Positions 6,164 to 13,198 of a DNA stretch of 15,224 nucleotides are shown in pieces. The stretch spans positions 1 through 15,224 of the forward strand of contig JBMNUI010000047.1 of NCBI GenBank assembly GCA_050946195.1, written 5' to 3'. Below the pieces are notes generated by a model that searched no databases, was not told the DNA's origin, and was given only the letters and a program-made list of their open reading frames with translations. Position numbers and translations under genes: made by a program. How positions within the stretch are numbered: the first letter of the stretch is position 1; each line of letters opens with the position of its first letter. This DNA is from UMGS1002 sp050946195 (lineage in GTDB: Bacteria; Bacillota; Clostridia; Oscillospirales; CAG-272).

Positions 6164-6859
6164 ATGGTTGACACCAAAATATTGGTGGTGGATGATGACC
6201 CCAACATCTGCGAGCTGCTACGCCTTTATTTTGAAAACGAACAATATCAGGTGAAGACCGCAAATGACGGTGCTGAGGGAGTGCAGACCTTTAAGGCCTT
6301 CGAGCCCGATCTTGTGCTGCTCGACGTTATGCTTCCGAAAAAAGACGGTTGGCAGGTCCTGCGCGAGATTCGCGAAATGTCCTCGAAGCCGGTTATCATG
6401 ATAACCGCAAAGGGCGAGGTTTTTGATAAGGTGCTCGGTCTTGAGCTTGGAGCCGACGACTTTGTCGTCAAGCCCTTTGATATGAAGGAGCTGTCGGCCC
6501 GCGTCAAGGCGGTGCTCCGCCGCTACTCGTCGCAGGGCAGGACCGATGACGACGATGACGTAATCAGGTTTGAAAATATCGAGATAAGCAAGAAGAGATA
6601 TGAGCTGAAGATACGCGGCAAGCCGGTGGATATCCCCCCAAAGGAGCTTGAGCTGTTGTATTTTCTGGCCTCAAACGCCAACCGGGTTTTCACCCGCGAC
6701 CAGCTGCTCGACAAGGTCTGGGGATTTGATTACTTAGGCGATTCAAGAACGGTTGACGTGCACATAAAACGCCTGCGCGAAAAGCTTGAGGGCGTGTCGG
6801 ATAAGTGGTCGCTCAAGACCGTCTGGTGCGTGGGCTACAAATTCGAGGTGTTAAGCTGA
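6164..6859 (+). CDS. OmpR/PhoB-family response regulator
   Basis: This 231-residue cytosolic transcription factor is controlled by phosphorylation from the kinase encoded next. The receiver domain (about 4-118) has the acidic pocket D10-D12, phosphoacceptor D54 in LLDVMLPKKDGW, T81 and K103 in DDFVVKPFD. The C-terminal winged helix (about 130-229) has the family pattern from PPKELELLYFLASN through RTVDVHIKRLREKL to GVGYKF-like CVGYKFEV. A run of five aspartates sits in the linker (about 127-131). The start has an AGGAGG 7 bases away. It resembles WalR/PhoP-type regulators, but targets cannot be read from the sequence. The genes following it (kinase, HtrA, channel) suggest an envelope or osmotic stress role. 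Confidence 0.95.
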   Translation: MVDTKILVVDDDPNICELLRLYFENEQYQVKTANDGAEGVQTFKAFEPDLVLLDVMLPKKDGWQVLREIREMSSKPVIMITAKGEVFDKVLGLELGADDFVVKPFDMKELSARVKAVLRRYSSQGRTDDDDDVIRFENIEISKKRYELKIRGKPVDIPPKELELLYFLASNANRVFTRDQLLDKVWGFDYLGDSRTVDVHIKRLREKLEGVSDKWSLKTVWCVGYKFEVLS

Positions 6860-6944
6860 ACCGGCACCAAAACCAAGGCCCATATGGGTGCGGGGCGGCG
6901 TCCGGCTCATTTTCGGGATATTCCGGGATATGCCAACTTTAGAT

Positions 6945-6973
6945 TTACGCCAATGCCGCCGGCATTGGCGTAA
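6945..6973. repeat. Perfect 13-base inverted repeat between regulator and kinase genes
   Basis: TTACGCCAATGCC (6945-6957) and GGCATTGGCGTAA (6961-6973) enclose a 3-base GCC loop. The hairpin sits 19 bases before the kinase ATG and lacks a T-run, so it is not a standard terminator. It could stabilise the upstream message, lower kinase translation, or be an operator. Two near-identical copies of CGGGATAT lie just upstream at 6914-6931. Confidence 0.85.
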
Positions 6974-6992
6974 TCCGTGATGGGGACGACCG

Positions 6993-8462
6993 ATGTTCAA
7001 GAGCATATTTTCAAAATACATAACCGTCTTTATGCTGATAATCGTTATCAGCTTTGTTGCGCTGGTCGGAATTATCACCTCGACGGTCAACAGGTATTCG
7101 GCATCGGCAAAGTCAGAGTTGGTCGAGGGAACCGCGCGCTCGGTGGCGCTCTACCTTGAGGACAGGCTGGCACATACCGGGCTTTCGGACTTTTCGTCTT
7201 ACATAATCCTCAATGAGCCGGATATCAGCGCGGTGATGAAGGTTATTACCGCCAACTCAAACGACATTACAATACTTGTCACCGACACTGCGGGGAACAT
7301 AATATACTATACCGACAGCGCGGTCTCGCGGGTAAATACCGGAGTCAGCATACCGAAAACCTTAATGGATGAACTCATGACCGGGGTGGAAATCTCGCAG
7401 CTTGACTACCTCGAAGGGGTTTTCGACCGACGGCACATGATTTACGCCGTGCCGGTATATAATTCGAATAACTACATATGCGGCGCCGTTTTCGTCTGCT
7501 CGGCATCGGTGACCCTGAGCGACCTGCTTGAGGCGATGATAAAAACCATACTTGTGGCAAGCCTTTGGATTATGATTGTCGCGCTGATTGCCGTTTACTT
7601 TATCAGCGAGATGGTAATCGGGCCGCTGAAGAACATGAGCCGCGCGGCGAAGAGCTTTGCGGCCGGGCGCTTTGACGTGCGGGTTCCGGTAAAGGGCAGC
7701 GACGAGGTGGCCGAGCTGGCGGTGGCCTTCAATAACATGGCCGAATCGCTCGCCAACCTCGAGAACATGAGAAACACCTTCATGGCCAACGTCTCCCACG
7801 ACCTGCGCACCCCGATGACCACAATAGCCGGCTTTATTGACGGGATACTTGCCGGCGCGATTCCCCCCGACAAGCACGAATACTATCTCGGGATTATAGC
7901 TTCCGAGGTGCGCCGGCTGTCGAGGCTTGTGGCCTCGCTGCTCGATATTTCAAGAATGCAGGCCGGCGACCGCAAGTTTACGATGACGCGCTTTGACATC
8001 TGCGAGATGGCCCGGCAGATTCTTATATCCTTCGAGCAGAAAATCGACGCAAAACACCTTGAGGTCGAGTTCGAGTGCGAGAGCGAGTACATGACGGTCA
8101 AGGCCGACCGCGACGCAATCTATCAAATTCTGTATAATATTTGCGATAATGCGGTAAAATTCTCACGAGAGGGCGGCGTGCTGCGCGTTACCATTATGCG
8201 CTACAAGGAGAAAAGGCTCCTGATATCGGTTTTCAACGAGGGTCAGGGTATCCCGCCCGAGGATGTTCCCTTTGTGTTCGAGCGCTTCTATAAGATCGAC
8301 AAGAGCCGCGGGCTTGACAAGACCGGTGTCGGTCTCGGACTGTTTATAGCCAAGACAATAATCCAGGCGCATAATCAGGACATCTGGGTCAAGAGCAACT
8401 ACGGGAAGAACTGCGAGTTCTGCTTTACCCTCGAAGAAGATACCACACCAAGCGGGCATTAA
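6993..8462 (+). CDS. Membrane sensor histidine kinase
   Basis: This 489-residue kinase pairs with the response regulator encoded upstream. It has a transmembrane helix at about 11-31, an extracytoplasmic sensor domain at about 32-183, a second helix at about 184-204 and a HAMP linker at about 205-257. The dimerisation domain follows, with NVSHDLRTPMTTIAGF carrying the phosphorylated H269. The ATPase domain has the N box YNICDNAVKF (381-390), G1 NEGQGIP (415-421) and G2 TGVGLGLFIAK (444-454). The sensor domain has stretches such as ITILVTDTAGNIIYYTDS and RRHMIYAVPVYN that look PAS/Cache-like, but the ligand is unknown. It begins 133 bases after the regulator gene, past a strong hairpin. GGGGA lies about 8 bases before the ATG. 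Confidence 0.95.
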   Translation: MFKSIFSKYITVFMLIIVISFVALVGIITSTVNRYSASAKSELVEGTARSVALYLEDRLAHTGLSDFSSYIILNEPDISAVMKVITANSNDITILVTDTAGNIIYYTDSAVSRVNTGVSIPKTLMDELMTGVEISQLDYLEGVFDRRHMIYAVPVYNSNNYICGAVFVCSASVTLSDLLEAMIKTILVASLWIMIVALIAVYFISEMVIGPLKNMSRAAKSFAAGRFDVRVPVKGSDEVAELAVAFNNMAESLANLENMRNTFMANVSHDLRTPMTTIAGFIDGILAGAIPPDKHEYYLGIIASEVRRLSRLVASLLDISRMQAGDRKFTMTRFDICEMARQILISFEQKIDAKHLEVEFECESEYMTVKADRDAIYQILYNICDNAVKFSREGGVLRVTIMRYKEKRLLISVFNEGQGIPPEDVPFVFERFYKIDKSRGLDKTGVGLGLFIAKTIIQAHNQDIWVKSNYGKNCEFCFTLEEDTTPSGH

Positions 8463-8513
8463 TGCGGACCCCGGCGGTTCTGCCGAAGGCCGCAAACCGC
8501 TGAAAGGAACGCT

Positions 8514-9965
8514 ATGGAAGATATTAGAACACCCAAGAGTCAAAGCGGCGAGCCGAAGTCGCCCGAAGGCCCCCCGAAAAGACCGGCTTTGCCGGATGAG
8601 CCCCCCGAGAGCACTCCCGAGAATATTCCCGAGATGCCTCCAGACGAGGCACCCGGGTCGACTCCGCAGAACCCGACAGAAACACCCCCAACCACCGGAG
8701 ATGTGGTTGGTCCCGAAATTGAACTGCCCGGCGAGCACCCGCGCCCGAATATTGAGCTTCCGCCCCGCCCGCACGGGCCTCGGATTATAAGCGAGGGGCA
8801 AAACACCACGGGGCAGGCATACCGCTGGACATACGGGGAAGAATCCCCCGCTGAAAACACAAAACGCCGGGAAACCGGCGTACTTACCTATGCTATTGTA
8901 ATGACAATAGCCTTTGCAGTATGCTTTACCCTTTTGCTCGGCGTGCTGCTGTATGACAGACAGGGCAACACAAGGACGGTATTTGTCCGGGATTTGGCAA
9001 ACGACAGCGGGGTGCTGACTATTCCCGAGATATCCGAGAAGATCAGACCTTCGGTGGTTTGCATTACCGTCGAATACGGGGGCATTGCCGGAATAAGCGT
9101 CGGCACCGGCATTATTATGACCGAGGACGGTTATATCGCCACCAATTACCATGTTGTTGAAAACGGGAAGAGAATAACGGTTACGGCCGGCAGGAACGAA
9201 TATCCCGCCGAAGTGGTAGGTTACGACGCGCTGTCCGACCTTGCGGTACTCAAAATAGACGCGACAGGCCTTACCCCGGCCGAATTCGGGGACTCGGACA
9301 GCCTGATTGTCGGCGAGCCGGCGGTCGCCATCGGCACGCCTGCCGGGCTTGATTATGCCGAGACCGTGACAAACGGCATTATTTCGGCGATAAACAGGAA
9401 TGTAAAGATATACGACAGAAGCGGGGTCATGGTCAAAAAAATGACCCTGATACAGACAAACGCAACCGTCAACCCCGGCAACTCGGGCGGTCCGCTTATA
9501 AACGAGTACGGGCAGGTTATCGGGATTGTCACCATGAAGCTTGCCGACGATTTCGAGGGCATCGGATTCGCAATTCCCATCAACGGAGCGCTGGCTGTCC
9601 TGAACGAAATAATCGAGACCGGCTCGGTAAGCAACTCGACGCAGGTAGCACAGCGGCGCGCAATTCTCGGCATTGTCGCCCGTGGGATATTTGAAGGCCA
9701 GTCCTACGAGCTTGACGACGAGAGGACGATTAAGGCCGGCACCACCGGCGTTATCGTGGCCTCGGTTACACCCGGATACGGCGCCGAGGGCAAGCTGCTC
9801 CCCGGCGACATCATAACTCAGGTGGACGGGAATGATGTTATTTCGGTCAACGAAATAATGGACATAGTCAACGACAAGTCGGTTGGCGACAGTGTGCTTG
9901 TAAGGTTCTACCGGGACGGCCGGTATCATGAGGTGACGGTGCAGCTATTGCCCGAGGAGCCGTAA
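8514..9965 (+). CDS. Membrane-anchored HtrA/DegP-like serine protease
   Basis: This 483-residue protein is a surface quality-control protease of the HtrA (S1C) family that degrades or refolds damaged exported proteins. Residues 1-120 form a long proline- and glutamate-rich cytoplasmic tail. One transmembrane helix at about 124-146 places the rest outside the cell. The trypsin-like domain (about 170-370) has the triad H213 in TNYHVV, D242 in LSDLAVLKI and S324 in GNSGGPL. A single PDZ domain follows at about 384-480, with GVIVASVTPGYGAEGKLLPGD typical of it. AAAGGAA lies 7 bases before the ATG. The gene follows the kinase gene by 51 bases. Envelope-stress two-component systems often control htrA; that link here is inferred from the operon. 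Confidence 0.95.
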   Translation: MEDIRTPKSQSGEPKSPEGPPKRPALPDEPPESTPENIPEMPPDEAPGSTPQNPTETPPTTGDVVGPEIELPGEHPRPNIELPPRPHGPRIISEGQNTTGQAYRWTYGEESPAENTKRRETGVLTYAIVMTIAFAVCFTLLLGVLLYDRQGNTRTVFVRDLANDSGVLTIPEISEKIRPSVVCITVEYGGIAGISVGTGIIMTEDGYIATNYHVVENGKRITVTAGRNEYPAEVVGYDALSDLAVLKIDATGLTPAEFGDSDSLIVGEPAVAIGTPAGLDYAETVTNGIISAINRNVKIYDRSGVMVKKMTLIQTNATVNPGNSGGPLINEYGQVIGIVTMKLADDFEGIGFAIPINGALAVLNEIIETGSVSNSTQVAQRRAILGIVARGIFEGQSYELDDERTIKAGTTGVIVASVTPGYGAEGKLLPGDIITQVDGNDVISVNEIMDIVNDKSVGDSVLVRFYRDGRYHEVTVQLLPEEP

Positions 9966-10036
9966 AGGATCTATTGTATCGCGGTTTTTCAATCATTTTC
10001 ATGTCAGAGTACTATCATGAGCGGAGAGGTAGCATT

Positions 10037-11449
10037 ATGCCTGAAAATAGCAGCGGTAATGCAAAGAAGTTCGCCCCGAAGAAAATTCGTCTGTCAAGGA
10101 CAATTGCCAGACTGGTGATTTTCGGCGTAACAGCCGTCGTATGCTACATTCTCAATGAAAACGGGGTACATCTCTTTGAGTTCGTAAAGCCGGCGGATGG
10201 CGAAGCGGTCTTAAAAAGCACGACCCTGATGTTCTACATCTCGTTTGCCTCCTTTTGCGTGGCCGGGTATTCGTTGGCGTCACTCCTGACACTATTAACG
10301 ATAAAGTCAAAGAAGGGCACAAGCGGCGAGGTTTTTATGATAACCCGCCTTTTCAAGGTGGCGGCGGTTATCGCCGGACTGATTGGTATCACGATTGTTT
10401 TCGGAAAGTTCGGTCAGCTCACTACCGCTATGTCGGCCTTTGCGGGCATGATGCTCGGCTGGTCGCTTCAGGCGCCGGTCAGCGGCATTGCCGCGTGGAT
10501 ACTTGTGACCATAACACGACCGTACAAAATCGGAGACAGAATACAGCTTCCGAGTTATGGCCTGACCGGCGATATCGTCAAGTTCTCGCCCCTGTACCTG
10601 TCGCTCAATCAGGTCGGGGGAAGTGTGGCCGGCGAGGAGCCGTCGGGAAGAATTTTACATGTCCCGAATGCGGTGCTCTTCAGCGCGATTATCGTCAACT
10701 CCACCTATCAGCAAAAGGAAGCCTCGCAGGCCTATATACTGGATGAGGTAATTTTCAGGGTGACGCTTGACTCCGACTGGGATACCGTCGAGAACATAAT
10801 ACTGAACGCGGCCCGAAAGGCTACCGCAGACATTATCATGGCAACAGGGAAAGAGCCCTACGTCCGTGCCGAGACCTGGGATTACGGTACGATATTCAGG
10901 GTGCGATATATGACCGATGCTACCGACCGGCCGAAGTATATGCACGAAATTGTCAAGACCGCCACAAAAGAGTTCCAGCGGAACAAGAATGTCGACCTGA
11001 CTATACCCTATCTCTACTCCTTCAAGCGCGGCTCTGCCACCAAAAGGATAAACGAGCTTGACAGAATCGAAAACATACCCGTCTCCCTTATCTCGGGCGG
11101 TGACATCCCGCTCGAGCAGATACAGTTTGAGCATCAGGCCGAAATTGACAGCATAGCCAAAAGCATTATGACAAAAGGCCTGATTCAGCCGATTGTGGTC
11201 AGGAGAAGCACCGAGGAGTCCGATAAGTATATTATCATGTTCGGCGAGAAGCGTTTCCTTGCCTGCCGGCAGCTTGGCTGGGTGAGGGTGCCCTGTATTG
11301 TGAATAACCCGCTCGGAACCGAGCTGAGCCCGCCGCCCGAGCTTGATGAAATAGTTGAACCCGCAAGGCAGCCCCAAAGCCCCGGGCCTGTTTACGATAC
11401 TCCGCTCGCTCCGTATGTGTCAGAGGAGCATAAAGAGGATCATACATAA
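10037..11449 (+). CDS. MscS-type mechanosensitive channel fused to a ParB-like domain
   Basis: This 470-residue protein joins two families. Residues about 20-160 carry membrane helices (about 21-40, 64-89 and 103-122) and the pore helix AFAGMMLGWSLQAPVSGIAA (135-154). RPYKIGDRIQL then starts the MscS beta domain, and an alpha/beta domain runs to about 330. Such channels open under membrane tension and release solutes. Residues about 346-422 match the N-terminal ParB/sulfiredoxin-like fold: IPVSLI, an AEIDSIAKSIMTKG helix, LIQPIVVRR, GEKRFLACRQLGW and VPCIV. The first ParB box (NPxQPR) is not recognisable, and no helix-turn-helix follows, only a proline-rich tail. ATG 10037 has GAGAGG 7 bases upstream; a TTG at 9974 or ATG at 10001 would lengthen it. 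The protein lies 71 bases after htrA. The channel call is strong. The ParB-like call rests on motifs read by eye, and its function is unknown. Confidence 0.88.
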   Translation: MPENSSGNAKKFAPKKIRLSRTIARLVIFGVTAVVCYILNENGVHLFEFVKPADGEAVLKSTTLMFYISFASFCVAGYSLASLLTLLTIKSKKGTSGEVFMITRLFKVAAVIAGLIGITIVFGKFGQLTTAMSAFAGMMLGWSLQAPVSGIAAWILVTITRPYKIGDRIQLPSYGLTGDIVKFSPLYLSLNQVGGSVAGEEPSGRILHVPNAVLFSAIIVNSTYQQKEASQAYILDEVIFRVTLDSDWDTVENIILNAARKATADIIMATGKEPYVRAETWDYGTIFRVRYMTDATDRPKYMHEIVKTATKEFQRNKNVDLTIPYLYSFKRGSATKRINELDRIENIPVSLISGGDIPLEQIQFEHQAEIDSIAKSIMTKGLIQPIVVRRSTEESDKYIIMFGEKRFLACRQLGWVRVPCIVNNPLGTELSPPPELDEIVEPARQPQSPGPVYDTPLAPYVSEEHKEDHT

Positions 11450-11455
11450 AACAAA

Positions 11456-11477
11456 GGCCCGCTCCGGCGGGTCTTTT
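11456..11477 (+). terminator. Terminator of the two-component/htrA/channel operon
   Basis: GGCCCGC and GCGGGTC form a 7-pair stem (11456-11462 with 11467-11473, one G-U pair) closed by TCCG and followed by TTTT at 11474-11477. It starts 7 bases after the channel stop codon. Confidence 0.85.
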
Positions 11478-11480
11478 CAA

Positions 11481-11531
11481 TGCGGGGCTCCGCCCCGCAT
11501 CCCTGCTTTTCTTGGCGGGGCTTCGCCCCGC
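11481..11531. repeat. Two GC-rich hairpins of the GGGGC-GCCCC type
   Basis: TGCGGGGC/GCCCCGCA (11481-11499, loop TCC) and GCGGGGC/GCCCCGC (11515-11531, loop TTC) stand 15 bases apart and are almost the same unit. A looser relative lies at 62-79. They look like dispersed extragenic palindromes placed after a terminator. Confidence 0.7.
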
Positions 11532-11537
11532 ACCCCG

Positions 11538-11570
11538 CTCAAGGAACTATTTTGAAAAAAGTTCCTTGAG
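11538..11570. repeat. Terminator-like hairpin repeat, copy 2
   Basis: CTCAAGGAACT (11538-11548) and AGTTCCTTGAG (11560-11570) form an 11-base perfect stem; the loop ATTTTGAAAAA can pair further within itself. The core resembles the unit at 5423-5482, in an altered form. No T-run follows on either side. Confidence 0.65.
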
Positions 11571-11595
11571 AATCCCCAAAAAACCTATAATCATA

Positions 11596-11635
11596 ACTAA
11601 CAAAGCGCAGTTTACACAGCCTGCGCTTTGTTAGT
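11596..11635. repeat. 15-base inverted repeat beyond the rpe stop
   Basis: ACTAACAAAGCGCAG (11596-11610) and CTGCGCTTTGTTAGT (11621-11635) are exact reverse complements around a 10-base loop. It lies between convergent transcripts and may end the rpe message on the minus strand. The nearest T6 on that strand is about 20 bases further on, so it is not a textbook terminator. Confidence 0.65.
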
Positions 11636-11714
11636 TTCTAATATTTATTAGGCATTAGTGGATGCGGGAATGCAAGAGGCAATAGCACATGGCACGACAA
11701 GGTCGCCCCTGCAG

Positions 11715-12386
11715 TCAGCCCGCAAAGGGGTTTTCCTCGGCAATCTTAAACATTTTCGATATAACCGCCGAGGGTTTTGCAGCCCCGAAAATGGTCGAGC
11801 CCGACACAATAACATTGGCACCGGCCCGGGTGGCAAGCCCTATATTGTCAAGTGTTATCCCGCCGTCGACCTCAATGTCAAGCTCAAGATTGCGGGAGTT
11901 TGCATACCGACGGAGCTGCCTTACCTTCTCGAGCGTCGAGGGGATGAGCTTCTGTCCGCCGAATCCCGGCTCAACCGTCATTACCAGCACCATGTCGAGC
12001 CTGTCAAGCAGGGGCAGGATTGCCTCATAGGGCGTGCCCGGCGAGATTGAAAACGAGGCGCGGACATCGGCAGCCTTAATCATTGAGATTACTTTAGCCG
12101 GATTGTCGCAGCTCTCGTAATGAAGCGTGATGATATCCGCGCCGGCGCGCACGAAGTCCTGTATGTACCTTATCGGGTCGACTATCATCAGGTGGACGTC
12201 AAAAAACAAGTCGGTGCAGCGGCGCAGCGCGGATATCACCGGGGGGCCGAAGCTGATGTTCGGGACAAATACCCCGTCCATGACGTCAAGATGCAACATC
12301 GAAGCTCCCGCTCTTTCAACGCGCTTGACTTCGGACTCAAGGTTTGCAAAATCGGCTGCCAGAATTGAGGGCGAGATATAAATCAT
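11715..12386 (-). CDS. rpe: Ribulose-phosphate 3-epimerase
   Basis: This 223-residue TIM-barrel enzyme interconverts D-ribulose 5-phosphate and D-xylulose 5-phosphate in the pentose phosphate pathway. The family signatures are complete: ISPSILAADFANL (4-16), HLDVMDGVFVPNISFGP (32-48) with metal ligands H32 and D34, FDVHLMI (62-68) with H65, EPGFGGQ (139-145), the catalytic D174 in EVDGGI, and the phosphate-binding VSGSTIF (194-200). I chose ATG 12386 because AGGAG lies 6 bases upstream and the family begins here; the frame remains open to 12443, but that part has no family match. It is a single-gene unit facing left. The related sugar-phosphate gene rpiB lies in the next operon. Confidence 0.97.
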   Translation of the reverse strand: MIYISPSILAADFANLESEVKRVERAGASMLHLDVMDGVFVPNISFGPPVISALRRCTDLFFDVHLMIVDPIRYIQDFVRAGADIITLHYESCDNPAKVISMIKAADVRASFSISPGTPYEAILPLLDRLDMVLVMTVEPGFGGQKLIPSTLEKVRQLRRYANSRNLELDIEVDGGITLDNIGLATRAGANVIVSGSTIFGAAKPSAVISKMFKIAEENPFAG

Positions 12387-12514
12387 GACCTTCTCCTTTC
12401 CTCGGGACTTTAGCTTGCGGGACAAGGGCCGGAGCAAAGACAAATTAAAACATTATTCGTTAAAATCGGATTTTTTTCACCGGCGTGTGTCAAAATCGGT
12501 CAATATTCCATATC

Positions 12515-12523
12515 ATTATAACA
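12515..12523 (-). promoter_or_regulatory. Candidate rpe promoter (extended -10)
   Basis: On the minus strand TATAAT (12520-12515) is preceded by TGT, giving an extended -10. No -35 box stands 16-18 bases further upstream. Transcription would start near 12508, leaving a leader of about 120 bases before rpe. Confidence 0.45.
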
Positions 12524-12611
12524 GAAAACTAAAAAATTCGTGCCCGGGCGTCGGACGGGAAGTGAACAAGCCGGGATGTTTGCGGAATTAGGCCGCCGCC
12601 TTGGCACTGGG

Positions 12612-12635
12612 GCCGCTCTAATAAGGGCGGCTTTT
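12612..12635 (+). terminator. Weak terminator-like hairpin on the plus strand
   Basis: GCCGCTC (12612-12618) pairs with GGGCGGC (12625-12631) with one G-U pair and a 6-base loop, and TTTT follows on the plus strand. No gene on that strand is known to need it. On the minus strand, where ispF ends, no T-run follows. Confidence 0.35.
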
Positions 12636-12721
12636 GTAATTCTGCGGCTGTCACTTTGCTGACCTTTTCGCTTTGCCGAAGCTACCTTGAACGCCCCGGT
12701 TTCAGGCCCGTCTACTAATGT

Positions 12722-13198
12722 CTAATGTCTAATTTCTATTAAACTAATCGCGTGTGCGGCTATCCCCGAGCCGTCGCCGGTAAATCCGAGCTTTTCCTCT
12801 GTGGTGGCCTTGACGCTGATGTTCTCAATGCCGGTGTTCAGCGCACGGGCGATGTTCTGGCGCATTGTGCCTATATACGGGACGAGCTTCGGCGCCTCGG
12901 CAATTATCGTGGCGTCAAGGTTTATAAGGCGGAAGCCCTTTTGTTCAAGCAAAAGGGCGGTTTTTTTGAGAAGCTCCAAGCTATCGGCGCCCCCGTATTT
13001 GGGGTCTGAGGGAGGGAAGTGCGTTCCAATGTCGCCGAGCGCCGCGGCGCCGAGCAGCGAGTCCATAATGGCGTGCAGCAGCACGTCGGCGTCCGAGTGC
13101 CCGAGCAGCCCCTTCTCAAAGGGTATTGTGACCCCGCCGAGAACAAGCTTTCTGCCCGGGACGAGCCTGTGTACGTCATACCCATGTCCGACTCTCAT
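12722..13198 (-). CDS. ispF: 2-C-methyl-D-erythritol 2,4-cyclodiphosphate synthase
   Basis: This 158-residue enzyme makes the cyclic diphosphate of the MEP isoprenoid pathway and acts as a trimer. The zinc ligands D8 and H10 are in GYDVHRL and H42 in DVLLHA. GHSDADVLLHAIMDSLLGAAALGDIGTHFP is typical, but here only its parts 33-43 and 51-59 need citing. The C-terminal KATTEEKLGFTGDGSGIAA (about 129-147) is the other family hallmark. The ATG overlaps the ispD stop by four bases (ATGA), with GGGGAGG 7 bases before it inside ispD. It is the last gene of the tsaB-rpiB-ispD-ispF run. Length is standard. Confidence 0.97.
   Translation of the reverse strand: MRVGHGYDVHRLVPGRKLVLGGVTIPFEKGLLGHSDADVLLHAIMDSLLGAAALGDIGTHFPPSDPKYGGADSLELLKKTALLLEQKGFRLINLDATIIAEAPKLVPYIGTMRQNIARALNTGIENISVKATTEEKLGFTGDGSGIAAHAISLIEIRH

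Larger units (their letters stand above)
12387..12721. other. 335-base gap between ispF and rpe
   Basis: The half next to rpe is AT-rich and probably holds its promoter and leader. The half next to ispF is GC-rich and contains a hairpin at 12612-12635. A heptad TCTAATG is repeated just beyond the ispF stop (about 12714-12734). No gene on either strand has a convincing start and product. Confidence 0.5.

Noticed and set aside
8163..9929. 588-residue open frame on the minus strand opposite htrA and the kinase end
   Set aside because: It lies fully antisense to genes with clear catalytic motifs, has no recognisable domain or ribosome site, and is explained by the GC-rich codon pattern of the real strand.
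12385..12591. 68-residue open frame on the plus strand beside the rpe start
   Set aside because: Its first bases are the reverse of the rpe ribosome site and it shows no family features.
12540..12640. Riboswitch such as a cobalamin, ZTP or guanidine type
   Set aside because: Some words (GGGAAGTG, GCCGCC) recall known classes, but the conserved cores are not present and no gene follows on that strand.
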